64,000 nucleotides of DNA from Phaeobacter sp. QD34_24 (GTDB lineage Bacteria; Pseudomonadota; Alphaproteobacteria; Rhodobacterales; Rhodobacteraceae): NCBI RefSeq assembly GCF_028890115.1, contig NZ_JARCJD010000006.1, positions 62,001 to 126,000 of the forward strand. The letters are read 5' to 3'. The position numbers and the translations under genes were made by a program. The notes below the pieces were generated by a model. The model made no database searches and was not told the DNA's origin. It saw nothing but the letters and a program-made list of their open reading frames with translations. Every line of letters begins with the position of its first letter. Within the stretch, counting starts at the first letter, position 1. Below are positions 43,945 to 52,760 of this stretch, in pieces.

Positions 43945-45873
43945 ATGCTGTTTAGATTTCTTGGGTTTCTTGCTATCGCGCTGAGCGTCCTTGCGGCGGG
44001 CATTGTCTATGCCACGCGCAGCAGCGTCTTTGAGGCGATGCGCCGCGAGTCGGTCGACAAGGCGGTGCACCATGCGACCTATATGGCGTCGCAGATCCGT
44101 GATCTCGAAGGTCTGCTGAACAGTGCAACCCCCGCTCCCGATCAGTTAAACCAGATCCGTGACCTTCGACACCTAGGCGATGTCTTCCGCTTCAAGCTTT
44201 TTGATGCGGCCGGGCGGCTTGTCCTGGTGTCGGATGATCCGTCGCTCAAGGGGGGCTTGCCTCAGACCCTGGGCGAACCCGATCCCGAGGCCGTGAAGGT
44301 GATCGCATCCCATGTGTCCTTTGCCGAGGTGAAGGACGGCACCGAGAAGCCGAACCGCCCCGATCTATATGCCGAGGCCTATGTGCCACTGCTGGACGCA
44401 GAGGGTGAGATCTTCGGCGTGGCCGAGGTCTATATCGATCAGACGGATACCCACGGATATTTCCATGAAAGCTTCAGCCGCTTTGCCGTCCTCCTGACAA
44501 CGGTCTGTGCGCTGCTGTTCTCGGTTCCTTACATCGGCTACATGCTGCAGAGACGGCGCGCCGAGCATTCACAGGAAGAAGTGGAATTCCTTGCCAGCTA
44601 CGACTCTCTGACCGGGTTGATGAACCGGCGCGAGTTCCTGCAGCAGGCTGATGCCTTGAGGGCCGAGGGAGAGCTGTCGGCCATCTGCTATATGGATGCG
44701 GACAAGTTCAAGGCGATCAATGATGTTCACGGGCATGCAGTGGGGGATGCCTATCTCGTGCATCTTGCGGGGATCCTGCGCAGCTGCACCCATCACAATG
44801 ATCTTCTGGCCCGGTTTGGCGGGGATGAGTTCGTCATCGGCTTCCGGAACCTGGATCACGACGGGGTGGTCGCACGTGTGCGCAGCATTATCGTCAACGC
44901 CTCTGAAGAGTTCCATCACGATGATGCGGTCATTGCCGGTTCCATGAGTGCGGGCATTGCGCTGTTGGGCAAGGATACCTGTCTGGATACCACGCTGTCC
45001 TACGCCGATGCCGCGCTTTATCATTCGAAATCGAACGGTCGGAACACCTTCTCGGTCTACGGCGAGGAAATGGGCGATGAGTATCGCAAGCGCATGGCGC
45101 TGCACGCCCGGCTGCGCCAGTCGACCAAGGAAAAGAACTTTGCCATCGTCTATCAGCGGCTGGTGGATGCGCAATCAAAACAGGTTGTTGGCTATGAGGC
45201 GCTGTTGCGGATGAAGGACGAGGACGGCTCGGAGATTGAGCCCTCCATCTTCATCCCCGTCGCCGAGGAATTGGGCCTGATCGCAGATATCGGCGCCTGG
45301 GTGATCCGGAAAGCCACTCGTGAGATCGCGCAGCTGGACGATCACAGCACCGTTGCGATCAACCTCTCGGCGGCGCAGCTGTGCGATGGCAGCCTGCCCG
45401 ACATCGTGCGCTCCGCGCTGGCAGAGGCTGAGCTGCCGGCGCACCGGCTGGAGCTGGAGATCACCGAATCCCTGCTGTTGGATGACGATCCGGCGGTGGC
45501 CTATCAGATCGACTGCCTGAAGGAGATGGGCGTCTCGCTGGCCATGGACGATTTTGGCACCGGCTATTCCAGCCTCAGCTATCTGTGGCGCTTCGGCTTT
45601 GACCGGCTCAAGGTGGACCGTTCCTTCGTGACGGCGCTGGACCGCGATCCGGAACGCTCCCGCCAGATCATCGAGGCCATCCTCCTCTTGGGTGATCGTC
45701 TCGACATGCGGGTGACGGCGGAAGGGATCGAAACGCGGGAACAGTCCGAGTATCTGTCGCAATTGGGTTGCGACATCCTGCAGGGCTACCTCTATGGTCG
45801 CCCCACATCCCTGGACGGGATCGAAACCCCGGAGGACTCCGAGGATCCCGGCACGATTTCGCGCGCCTCCTGA
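43945..45873 (+). CDS. GGDEF-EAL bifunctional cyclic-di-GMP enzyme
   Basis: A 642-residue inner-membrane protein for c-di-GMP turnover. Helix 1 (residues 5-22), a periplasmic sensor of about 150 residues and helix 2 (near 172-192) precede a GGDEF domain with intact GGDEF at 292-296. The I-site is degenerate (HHND in place of RxxD), so product inhibition should be lost. The EAL domain is complete: E418-A-L, the NLSAAQ Asn, EITES, MDDFGTGYSS, LKVD and AEGIET. It could therefore both make and degrade c-di-GMP. ATG 43945 has GGGGAGTGG upstream; the open frame further left overlaps chrR. Its stop is 2 bases from the convergent GAPDH stop. Confidence 0.92.
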   Translation: MLFRFLGFLAIALSVLAAGIVYATRSSVFEAMRRESVDKAVHHATYMASQIRDLEGLLNSATPAPDQLNQIRDLRHLGDVFRFKLFDAAGRLVLVSDDPSLKGGLPQTLGEPDPEAVKVIASHVSFAEVKDGTEKPNRPDLYAEAYVPLLDAEGEIFGVAEVYIDQTDTHGYFHESFSRFAVLLTTVCALLFSVPYIGYMLQRRRAEHSQEEVEFLASYDSLTGLMNRREFLQQADALRAEGELSAICYMDADKFKAINDVHGHAVGDAYLVHLAGILRSCTHHNDLLARFGGDEFVIGFRNLDHDGVVARVRSIIVNASEEFHHDDAVIAGSMSAGIALLGKDTCLDTTLSYADAALYHSKSNGRNTFSVYGEEMGDEYRKRMALHARLRQSTKEKNFAIVYQRLVDAQSKQVVGYEALLRMKDEDGSEIEPSIFIPVAEELGLIADIGAWVIRKATREIAQLDDHSTVAINLSAAQLCDGSLPDIVRSALAEAELPAHRLELEITESLLLDDDPAVAYQIDCLKEMGVSLAMDDFGTGYSSLSYLWRFGFDRLKVDRSFVTALDRDPERSRQIIEAILLLGDRLDMRVTAEGIETREQSEYLSQLGCDILQGYLYGRPTSLDGIETPEDSEDPGTISRAS

Positions 45874-45875
45874 GC

Positions 45876-46904
45876 CTAGCTCGCCAATGGCATCTGCGCG
45901 CCGTGCAGCAGCCGCCCCATGTGGCGACCGGTGTCCAGCATCCGGTTGGCAAAGCCCCATTCGTTGTCATACCAGCTGACCACCCGCACCAGACCTTCGC
46001 CGGTTACGGCCGTTTGCGCCGCGGCAAAGCAGGAGGAATGCGGGTCGTGGTTGAAATCGACTGAGACCATCGGATCCTCCTCATAGGCGAGGATGCCTGC
46101 AAGATCGGTGTCCGAGGCCGCGCGGATGGCGGCATTCACCGTTTCAACCGTGGCAGGGCGTTCGGGCATGAAACTCAGATCCACAACAGATACGTTCGGC
46201 GTCGGCACCCGGATCGCCGATCCTTCCAGCCGTCCCTTCAGATGCGGCAGCACCTCTGCAATGGCGCGGGCCGCGCCGGTCGAGGTGGGGACCATCGACA
46301 GCGAAGCCGCACGGGCGCGATAGGGATCCTTATGCGGGCTGTCATGGGTGGGCTGATCGCCGGTATAGGCGTGGATCGTGGTCATGTAGCCGGTCCTGAT
46401 CCCAAAGGCGCGGTCCAGCACCTGCGCCACCGGGGCCAGGCAGTTGGTGGTGCAGGAGGCGTTGGAGACGATCACATCCTCTGCCGTCAGATCCATATGG
46501 TTGACGCCATAGACCACGGTACGGTCCGCATCCTTGCCGGGGGCCGAGATCAGCACCCGTTTCGCACCATTCTGCAGATGCGCCGCCGCCGCGTCGCGGG
46601 CGGTGAACAACCCGGTGCATTCATAGGCGATATCCACATCCTGCCAGGGCAGATCCGCCGGGTTGCGTTCTCCGCTGAGCCGGATCGTCTGGCTGCCGAC
46701 CCGCAGCACCCCGCCTGACAGCGCGACAGGCGCGCGCAGACGGCCATGGACGGAATCGTATTTCAGCAGGTGCAGCAGCATCTCCGGCGGTGCCAGGTCG
46801 TTGATCGCCACCACTTCGATATCCTTGTCGCCGCGCTCCAAGAGGGCGCGCAGCACGCCGCGGCCAATGCGGCCAAATCCGTTGATTGCGATCTTGAGGG
46901 TCAT
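45876..46904 (-). CDS. gap: Glyceraldehyde-3-phosphate dehydrogenase, type I
   Basis: A 342-residue GAPDH that converts glyceraldehyde 3-phosphate to 1,3-bisphosphoglycerate with NAD(P). The Rossmann motif INGFGRIGRG starts the protein; the catalytic Cys151 lies in NASCTTNCLAPV; the S-loop TGDQPTHDSPH and the C-terminal SWYDNEWGFANRM are present. ATG 46904 gives the normal start; the longer frame reaches across the operator. It faces a LacI-family regulator, which is unusual for a glycolytic housekeeping gene. This suggests a sugar- or gluconate-responsive copy. Confidence 0.94.
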   Translation of the reverse strand: MTLKIAINGFGRIGRGVLRALLERGDKDIEVVAINDLAPPEMLLHLLKYDSVHGRLRAPVALSGGVLRVGSQTIRLSGERNPADLPWQDVDIAYECTGLFTARDAAAAHLQNGAKRVLISAPGKDADRTVVYGVNHMDLTAEDVIVSNASCTTNCLAPVAQVLDRAFGIRTGYMTTIHAYTGDQPTHDSPHKDPYRARAASLSMVPTSTGAARAIAEVLPHLKGRLEGSAIRVPTPNVSVVDLSFMPERPATVETVNAAIRAASDTDLAGILAYEEDPMVSVDFNHDPHSSCFAAAQTAVTGEGLVRVVSWYDNEWGFANRMLDTGRHMGRLLHGAQMPLAS

Positions 46905-46961
46905 TGTCTCTGTCTCCGTGCGGCGGGCCTGCGGGTGCCCCTTGGGTATGGAATGGAGTTT

Positions 46962-46998
46962 GGTATCGCTAACATTGGGGGAATCGTTATCGATAACG
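46962..46998. promoter_or_regulatory. LacI/GntR-type operators between gap and the regulator
   Basis: CGTTATCGATAACG (46985-46998) is a perfect 14-base palindrome centred on CpG, as LacI-family operators are, and close to the E. coli GntR operator form. GGTATCGCTAAC (46962-46973) matches its 12-base core at 10 positions, with centres 24 bases apart. They lie 58-94 bases before the gap start and 90-126 before the regulator start. Confidence 0.75.
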
Positions 46999-47087
46999 GA
47001 TTTGAAGATCAACCCCGCTCGCGGAGTTTTGACGCCCAAGGGGCGCAGCCCCTTGCGGCGACGGGCAAAGTGCTGGACGATGCGCCC

Positions 47088-48092
47088 ATGACGAAGAAAC
47101 TGTTGCTCAAGGATGTCGCGCGCCTCGCCGGGGTCAGCGAGATGACCGCCTCACGGGCGTTGCGCGGGACGGCGGATGTCTCCCAGGCGACGCGGGCGCG
47201 GGTCGAGGAGATCGCCCGCACCCATGGCTATGTGCCCAACCGCATCGCCGGGTCGCTGTCGTCGCAATCGGTGAACCTGGTGGCGGTGGTGGTGCCCTCG
47301 CTGAACAGCTTCGTCTTTCCCGAGGTGCTGTCGGGCATATCCTCGGTGCTGAAGGAGACGCCCTTGAAACCGGTGGTGGGGGTGTCGGGCTACGAGCTGG
47401 AAGAGGAAGAAGAGGTTATCCGCGAAATGCTCAGCTGGCGGCCGTCGGGGCTGATCGTGGCGGGGCTGGAACATTCTGAGGCGACCCGGCGGATGATGGC
47501 GCAGGCCGATTGTCCGGTGGTCGAGGTGATGGATGTGGACGGCATCCCGGTGCGCCATTGTGTCGGCATTTCCCACCTTCAGGTGGGTCGCGACATGGCG
47601 GCGCAGATCCTGGCGCGGGGCTATCGGCGGATTGGCTTCATCGGCACCAAGATGCCGCAGGATTTCCGCGCCCGTAAACGGTTTGACGGCTTTGTCGAAG
47701 GGCTTGCAGAGCAGGGCGTCGCGCTCTTGGATCGCGAACACTATGCCGGAGAAAGCTCGATCCAGACCGGGCGCCAGCTGACCGCGCAGATGCTGGAGCG
47801 CAACCCTGACCTTGACTGTATCTACTATTCGTCGGACGTGATGAGCGTCGGCGGGCTGATGCATTGCCTGGGCGCCGGGCTGACGGTGCCCCAGGATGTG
47901 GCGCTGGCGGGGTTCAACAACCTGCAGATCCTGCAAGGCCTGCCGCTGGAGCTGGCCACCACCGATGCCTGCCGCCGCGAAATCGGTGAGAGGGCGGCAA
48001 AGATCGTCTTGCAGGCGCGCGACGCAGAAAAGCCGCTTGATCCCATCTGCACGCGGCTTGGCCCGCAGATCAGCCTTGGCCAGTCGCTTTAG
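47088..48092 (+). CDS. LacI-family transcriptional regulator (GntR-like)
   Basis: A 334-residue repressor. The helix-turn-helix is LKDVARLAGVSEMTASRALRG with hinge helix YVPNRIAGSLSSQSVNLVAV. A periplasmic-binding-type effector domain follows (GYRRIGFIGTKM, DVALAGFNNLQI). Start ATG 47088 is chosen; GTG 47070 would add six residues. It resembles the gluconate repressor branch. It is divergent from gap, and the palindrome between them is its likely operator. Its stop overlaps the stop of the convergent TetR gene by 4 bases. Confidence 0.9.
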   Translation: MTKKLLLKDVARLAGVSEMTASRALRGTADVSQATRARVEEIARTHGYVPNRIAGSLSSQSVNLVAVVVPSLNSFVFPEVLSGISSVLKETPLKPVVGVSGYELEEEEEVIREMLSWRPSGLIVAGLEHSEATRRMMAQADCPVVEVMDVDGIPVRHCVGISHLQVGRDMAAQILARGYRRIGFIGTKMPQDFRARKRFDGFVEGLAEQGVALLDREHYAGESSIQTGRQLTAQMLERNPDLDCIYYSSDVMSVGGLMHCLGAGLTVPQDVALAGFNNLQILQGLPLELATTDACRREIGERAAKIVLQARDAEKPLDPICTRLGPQISLGQSL

Positions 48093-48742
48093 GTGCAGGT
48101 CGGCCCGGGGCTGAGGATCGCCTCCATCCCTGCGGTGCAGAAATCGATCAGCTGGTCCACCTGCGCCTCTGCCGCGCCGGGGCTGAGCGCCTCGATCCGC
48201 CAGCCGGTGTTGAGAAAGGCCAGCATGGCGGCGACGGAATAGACCTGGCCGGTGGCGGCGGCCTGCCGTTCGGCGGCCGGGTAGAGCGCCAGGATCTCTT
48301 CGATGAACCGGTTCGCGGTGGGGTCGAAACACTCCGCCGCCAGGGGGCGCCAGCGCGGATCGGCGGAGACATGCGCCACCAACCGGCCATAGTGCTGCCA
48401 ATGCGCACCCCCGTTGCGGGCCAGCGTCACATAGGCCCGCATGAAGGCATCCAGCAGCCCGCGCAGGGTCACATCCCCCGACTGTTTCAACGCCTCCAGT
48501 TCCGTCAGGCGCAGCGCCGCCAGCTCATCGGCGCGGCGGGTGACGGTCTGGTGAAACAGCTCTTCCTTGCCGCCGCCATGGTGATGCACCAGCCCCACCT
48601 GAACCCCGGCCAGCGCGGCGATGTCGCGCAGCGATGCCCCTTCGAATCCGCGCTCGGCAAATAGCTGTTCGGCAGCATCCAAGATGCGTGCCTTGGTCTG
48701 CAGCGACCGGGCCGATGGGGCGCGTTTGCGTTGTTTTTCCAC
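48089..48742 (-). CDS. TetR-family transcriptional regulator
   Basis: A 217-residue regulator with an N-terminal helix-turn-helix (ILDAAEQLFAERGFEGASLRDIAALAGV) and a large ligand-binding domain. The third helix, LVHHHGGGKEELFHQTV, is in the position of the usual L-x-Y-Y-F-x-x-K segment. It is divergent from the flavin monooxygenase operon, with a 16-base dyad in the 79-base gap, and probably represses that operon until an inducer binds. The inducer is unknown. Confidence 0.9.
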   Translation of the reverse strand: MEKQRKRAPSARSLQTKARILDAAEQLFAERGFEGASLRDIAALAGVQVGLVHHHGGGKEELFHQTVTRRADELAALRLTELEALKQSGDVTLRGLLDAFMRAYVTLARNGGAHWQHYGRLVAHVSADPRWRPLAAECFDPTANRFIEEILALYPAAERQAAATGQVYSVAAMLAFLNTGWRIEALSPGAAEAQVDQLIDFCTAGMEAILSPGPTCT

Positions 48743-48778
48743 GAAAAACTCCCTGTGACGAAAATATCTTGCCTTATT

Positions 48779-48794
48779 TTGAACGATTGTTCAA
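48779..48794. promoter_or_regulatory. Putative TetR operator
   Basis: TTGAAC-GATT-GTTCAA is a perfect 6+6 inverted repeat, 27 bases before the monooxygenase ATG and 36 bases before the TetR start. TTGAAC/GTTCAA dyads are typical TetR binding sites; the site could control both genes. Confidence 0.7.
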
Positions 48795-48821
48795 TCTAAA
48801 GCCGGAGGACAGGGAGGAAAT

Positions 48822-50138
48822 ATGACGGAAACGCGCGGGCGCTATGCCCTTATCGGCGCTGGGCCGATGGGGCTGGCTATGGCCAAGGTATTGGTCGAGC
48901 AAGGCATTCCCTTTCAGGGGTTTGAGCTGCATTCGGATGTGGGCGGTTTGTGGGACATCGATGGGCCAAAGTCCACGATGTACGAAAGCGCGCATCTGAT
49001 CTCCTCCAAGCGGATGACGGAATTTGCCGATTTTCCGATGAAGGAGGAGGTGGCCGAATACCCCTCGCACCGGGACCTGAAAGGCTATTTCCACGATTTT
49101 GCCGATCATTTCGGGCTGCGGCAGCACTACCATTTTGGCGCCGAGGTGCTGAAGACCGAACCCCTGGGCGGCCCCGGCGAGGGCTGGCGTGTCACCTGGC
49201 GCGATGCGGAAGGTGAGCATAGCGAAGACTTCGCAGGGGTGCTGATTGCCAATGGTACCCTGTCCGAGCCGAACATGCCGACATTCCCGGGAGATTTCGC
49301 GGGGGAGCTGATCCACTCCAGCCAGTACCGCAGGGCCGAACAGTTCGGCGGCAAGCGGGTGCTGGTTGTGGGCGCGGGCAATTCGGGCTGCGACATTGCG
49401 GTGGATGCGATCCACCATGGCGCCACTTGCGATCTGTCGATGCGGCGCGGCTATTACTTCGTGCCAAAATACGTCTTTGGCAAACCGGCGGACACCATGG
49501 GCGGGTTGATCCAATTGCCGATGTGGCTGAAGCGGCGCATCGACGGGTTGATCCTGAAATGGTTCGTGGGCGATCCGCAAAAATATGGCTTCCCGAAACC
49601 CGACTACCAGCTTTACGAAAGCCACCCGGTGGTGAACTCGCTGGTGCTTTATCACGCGGGGCATGGCGATCTGAAGATCCGCCCCGATATTGACCGGATC
49701 GATGGCAACACGGTGCATTTCACCGATGGCAGCCAGGCTGACTATGACATGATCCTCGCCGCGACTGGCTACAAGCTGCATTATCCCTTCATCGACAAGG
49801 ATCTGCTGAACTGGCAGGGCGCCGCGCCGCATCTCTACCTCAACGCGATGCACCCTGCCCGCGATGACCTGTTCGTCCTCGGCATGGTCGAGGCCAGCGG
49901 CCTTGGCTGGCAGGGACGGCACGAGCAGGCCGAGATGGTCGCCCGCTACATCAAGGGGCTGCAGATCGGCAGTGCCGAGGCCAAGGCCCTGCAGGCAGAA
50001 AAGGCCGCAGGGTTCGAGCGCGCCACCGGCGGCATGGCCTATCTGAAACTCGCGCGCATGGCCTATTACGTGGACAAGGCGACCTATCGCAAGGCGGTCA
50101 CCGGTTGGATCAAGCGCCTCTCAGGGGCGGGCGCATGA
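48822..50138 (+). CDS. Flavin-containing monooxygenase
   Basis: A 438-residue FAD- and NADPH-dependent monooxygenase. The first dinucleotide motif is IGAGPMGLAMA, the family fingerprint is FAGELIHSSQY (F-x-G-x-x-x-H-S-x-x-Y), and the NADP motif is VVGAGNSGCDIAV. Members oxidise ketones (Baeyer-Villiger) or N/S atoms. The operon has no further catabolic enzyme to identify the substrate. It starts after GGAGGACAGGGAGG and overlaps the transporter gene by 4 bases. Control by the divergent TetR protein is likely. Confidence 0.88.
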   Translation: MTETRGRYALIGAGPMGLAMAKVLVEQGIPFQGFELHSDVGGLWDIDGPKSTMYESAHLISSKRMTEFADFPMKEEVAEYPSHRDLKGYFHDFADHFGLRQHYHFGAEVLKTEPLGGPGEGWRVTWRDAEGEHSEDFAGVLIANGTLSEPNMPTFPGDFAGELIHSSQYRRAEQFGGKRVLVVGAGNSGCDIAVDAIHHGATCDLSMRRGYYFVPKYVFGKPADTMGGLIQLPMWLKRRIDGLILKWFVGDPQKYGFPKPDYQLYESHPVVNSLVLYHAGHGDLKIRPDIDRIDGNTVHFTDGSQADYDMILAATGYKLHYPFIDKDLLNWQGAAPHLYLNAMHPARDDLFVLGMVEASGLGWQGRHEQAEMVARYIKGLQIGSAEAKALQAEKAAGFERATGGMAYLKLARMAYYVDKATYRKAVTGWIKRLSGAGA

Positions 50139-51037
50139 ACGGGATTGATGACGTCGCGCTGAATTTCAGCCCCGCCTCTTTGACGCTGCTGAACGGGATC
50201 CTGGCGGTGGTGATGTTCTCCATCGCCATTGACCTGAAGCCGTCCGATTTTCACCGGTTGCGGCGGGCGCCGAAACCCTTGATCGTGGGCCTCATCTCAC
50301 AGTTCCTGGTGCTGCCGGTGCTGACCTTCGCGATGGTCTGGCTCACCAATCCGCGCCCCTCGATCGCGCTGGGGCTGATCCTGGTGGCGGCCTGTCCGGG
50401 CGGCAATATCTCCAATTTCATCACCCATCGTGCGGGCGGCAACGCGGCCCTGTCGGTGTCGATGACCGGCTTTGCCACTGTGGGGGCGATCCTGCTGACG
50501 CCGGTCAATATCGGTCTGTGGGGTGGGCTTTACCCGCCGACACGCGCGATCCTGCAACAGACCGAGATCGACCCGGTGCAGATTGCCATCACCGTGGGGC
50601 TGATGCTGGTGCTGCCATTGGTGCTGGGCGTGCAGCTCAATATGCGCAAGCCGGATCTGACCGCGCGCATTCGCCGCCCGCTGCAATGGCTGTCGATGGG
50701 CATCTTCATCGCCTTCATCGTACTGGCGCTGGCGGCCAACTGGGGCTTCTTCCTGCAGTTTGCAGGCGCGGTCGCCGGTCTTGTGGTGCTGCACAATGCG
50801 CTGGCGCTGGGCGGTGGCTGGGTCACGGCGACGCTGGCGGGGCTCTCCCCCTATGACCGGCGCGCGGTGACCATCGAGACGGGAATCCAGAACTCCGGCC
50901 TGGGTCTGGTGCTGATCTTTGCCTTCTTCGGCGGGCTGGGCGGCATGGCGGTGGCGGCGGCCTTCTGGGGAATCTGGCATGCCATATCTGGCCTTGCCCT
51001 GGCAGGGCTGATGGCGCGGACGGAGGCGGCACGATGA
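50135..51037 (+). CDS. BASS-family sodium symporter
   Basis: A 300-residue membrane protein of the bile acid:sodium symporter family with about nine or ten helices. The conserved AACPGGNISNFITHRAGGNAALS crossover region near residues 90-110 and the segment VTIETGIQNSGLGLVL near 245-260 are the sodium/substrate site. Cargo could be a steroid, terpenoid or small organic acid; these proteins are not limited to bile acids. It lies between the monooxygenase and two dehydrogenases in one coupled operon. Confidence 0.88.
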   Translation: MNGIDDVALNFSPASLTLLNGILAVVMFSIAIDLKPSDFHRLRRAPKPLIVGLISQFLVLPVLTFAMVWLTNPRPSIALGLILVAACPGGNISNFITHRAGGNAALSVSMTGFATVGAILLTPVNIGLWGGLYPPTRAILQQTEIDPVQIAITVGLMLVLPLVLGVQLNMRKPDLTARIRRPLQWLSMGIFIAFIVLALAANWGFFLQFAGAVAGLVVLHNALALGGGWVTATLAGLSPYDRRAVTIETGIQNSGLGLVLIFAFFGGLGGMAVAAAFWGIWHAISGLALAGLMARTEAAR

Positions 51038-51984
51038 CTGAGGGAGCCTTGACCAGGACCGTTCTGATCACAGGTGCTGCCGGCATGGTGGGCCGCGTCC
51101 TGCTGCAGGAATTGCAGGGCTGCCGCATCATCGCTTCGGACCTTGCGCCGCCCAAAGACCTGCCCGCAGGGGCGGAGTTCTGCCGCATGGATGTGACCAC
51201 CGATGATCCCGCCCGTGTTATTGGCGAGGTGAAACCGGATGTGATCGTGCATCTGGCCTCCATCGTTACCCCGCCCAAGGGCAGCGGGCGCGACTTTGCC
51301 TATGCGGTGGATGTGGAGGGCACCCGCAAGGTGTTGCAGGCCGCCGTTGCCAACAGGGTGGGGCGCATTGTCGTCACCTCCTCCGGCGCGGCCTATGGCT
51401 ATCACGCGGATAACCCGGTGCCGCTGCGCGAGAATGATAGCCTGCGCGGCAATCCGGAGTTCGCCTATTCGGATCACAAACGTCAGGTCGAAGAGATGCT
51501 GGCCAACTACCGCCGTGGAGCGCCGCAGCTGGAGCAGGTGGTGCTGCGGGTCGGCACGGTTTTGGGAGAAGGCACCGAGAACCAGATCACCGCCCTGTTC
51601 CACCGTCCGCGCCTGCTGGCGGTTGCGGGTAGCGAAAGCCCTTTCGTGTTCATCTGGACGCGGGATCTGGCGCGGATCCTGTCTCGGGCCGCAACGGATG
51701 GCCCTGCGGGGGTCTTCAACGTGGCAGGGGACGGCGCCATGGGGGTGACGGATCTGGCGCGGGTGCTAAAGAAACCCGTGCTGCGGCTGCCGCCCTTTGT
51801 GCTGAAAGCGGCGCTGGCCTTGGCAAAACCCCTGGGGTTGACCCAATACGGGCCCGAGCAGGTGCGGTTCCTGCAATACCGGCCGGTGCTGGACAATAGC
51901 GCGCTGAAGGCCGATTTCGGATATACGCCCGAGCTGACCAGCGCCGAAGTCTTTGATCTATGGAGGCGTCAGGCAGGCCTATGA
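51034..51984 (+). CDS. NAD-dependent epimerase/dehydratase
   Basis: A 316-residue extended SDR. The motif ITGAAGMVGRVLL is at the N-terminus. The catalytic triad is seen as Ser in TSSGAAYGYH and the Lys in FAYSDHKRQVEEM (Y-x-x-x-K reads YSDHK). The C-terminal half holds a substrate domain with ARVLKKPVLRLP. This resembles NAD-dependent 3-beta-hydroxysteroid dehydrogenase or epimerase-type enzymes; the true substrate is unknown. It starts inside the transporter stop. Confidence 0.85.
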   Translation: MTEGALTRTVLITGAAGMVGRVLLQELQGCRIIASDLAPPKDLPAGAEFCRMDVTTDDPARVIGEVKPDVIVHLASIVTPPKGSGRDFAYAVDVEGTRKVLQAAVANRVGRIVVTSSGAAYGYHADNPVPLRENDSLRGNPEFAYSDHKRQVEEMLANYRRGAPQLEQVVLRVGTVLGEGTENQITALFHRPRLLAVAGSESPFVFIWTRDLARILSRAATDGPAGVFNVAGDGAMGVTDLARVLKKPVLRLPPFVLKAALALAKPLGLTQYGPEQVRFLQYRPVLDNSALKADFGYTPELTSAEVFDLWRRQAGL

Positions 51985-52745
51985 AGACAGCCATTATCTC
52001 TGGCGGCGCGGGCGGCTTGGGCCGTGCCCTGTCTGCCGCCTTGCAGGACCGCAGCTGGCGGGTGATCCTGCTGGACCTCGATACCTCGGGGCTGGAGACA
52101 AGCGAAACCCAGATCCCGATTCAATGCGATCTGACCGATGGGGAGCAGCTGCGCCAGGTGTCAGAACAGATCCTGCAGCAATACCCGGTGATCGATCTGG
52201 TGATCTACAATGCGGGCATCACCCAGATCGGTGGTTTTGACACCATTGATGAGGCGAGCCACCGCCGGGTGTTCGAGATCAACTACTTTGCCGCCGTCGC
52301 CATGGCCGGGCATTTCCTGCAGGCGGTGCGGCGCGCGGGCGGCACCCATATCGCCATCTCCTCGGTGGCGGGGTTCACGCCGCTTTTTCACCGCACCTCC
52401 TATGCGGCCTCGAAACATGCGCTGGAGGGGTTCTTCAAATCCCTGCGCTCCGAGGAAAAGCCCCACGCGGTTGATGTGCTGATTGCGGCGCCGTCTTTCG
52501 TGGCGACCAATATCGGCAATGATCAGCGGCAAAGCGATGGCACCGCCCGACCCGGATCGGCCAGCGACGGGGTGGATTACATGACCCCCGAGGCCGCTGC
52601 CCGGGACATCCTGCGCGGATATGACCGGCGGCAGCCGATGATCCCGGTTGGACGCGTGGCGCGTCTTGCCTGGTGGATAAACAGCCTGGCGCCCCGGCTG
52701 TATCAGCGGTTGATGGAGCGGCAGATCGGCGGCCACGACTCTTGA
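51981..52745 (+). CDS. SDR-family oxidoreductase
   Basis: A 254-residue short-chain dehydrogenase with ISGGAGGLGRALSAAL, N-A-G in IYNAGITQ, Ser in AISSVAGFTP and catalytic Tyr/Lys in SYAASKHALEGF. A membrane-leaning C-terminal stretch (ARLAWWINSLAPRLYQRLM) resembles those of lipid- or steroid-active SDRs. ATG 51981 overlaps the previous stop by 4 bases. It is the last gene of the TetR-controlled operon and is convergent with the AsnC gene. Confidence 0.87.
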   Translation: MKTAIISGGAGGLGRALSAALQDRSWRVILLDLDTSGLETSETQIPIQCDLTDGEQLRQVSEQILQQYPVIDLVIYNAGITQIGGFDTIDEASHRRVFEINYFAAVAMAGHFLQAVRRAGGTHIAISSVAGFTPLFHRTSYAASKHALEGFFKSLRSEEKPHAVDVLIAAPSFVATNIGNDQRQSDGTARPGSASDGVDYMTPEAAARDILRGYDRRQPMIPVGRVARLAWWINSLAPRLYQRLMERQIGGHDS

Positions 52746-52760
52746 TCAGGCAAGCCGAGT

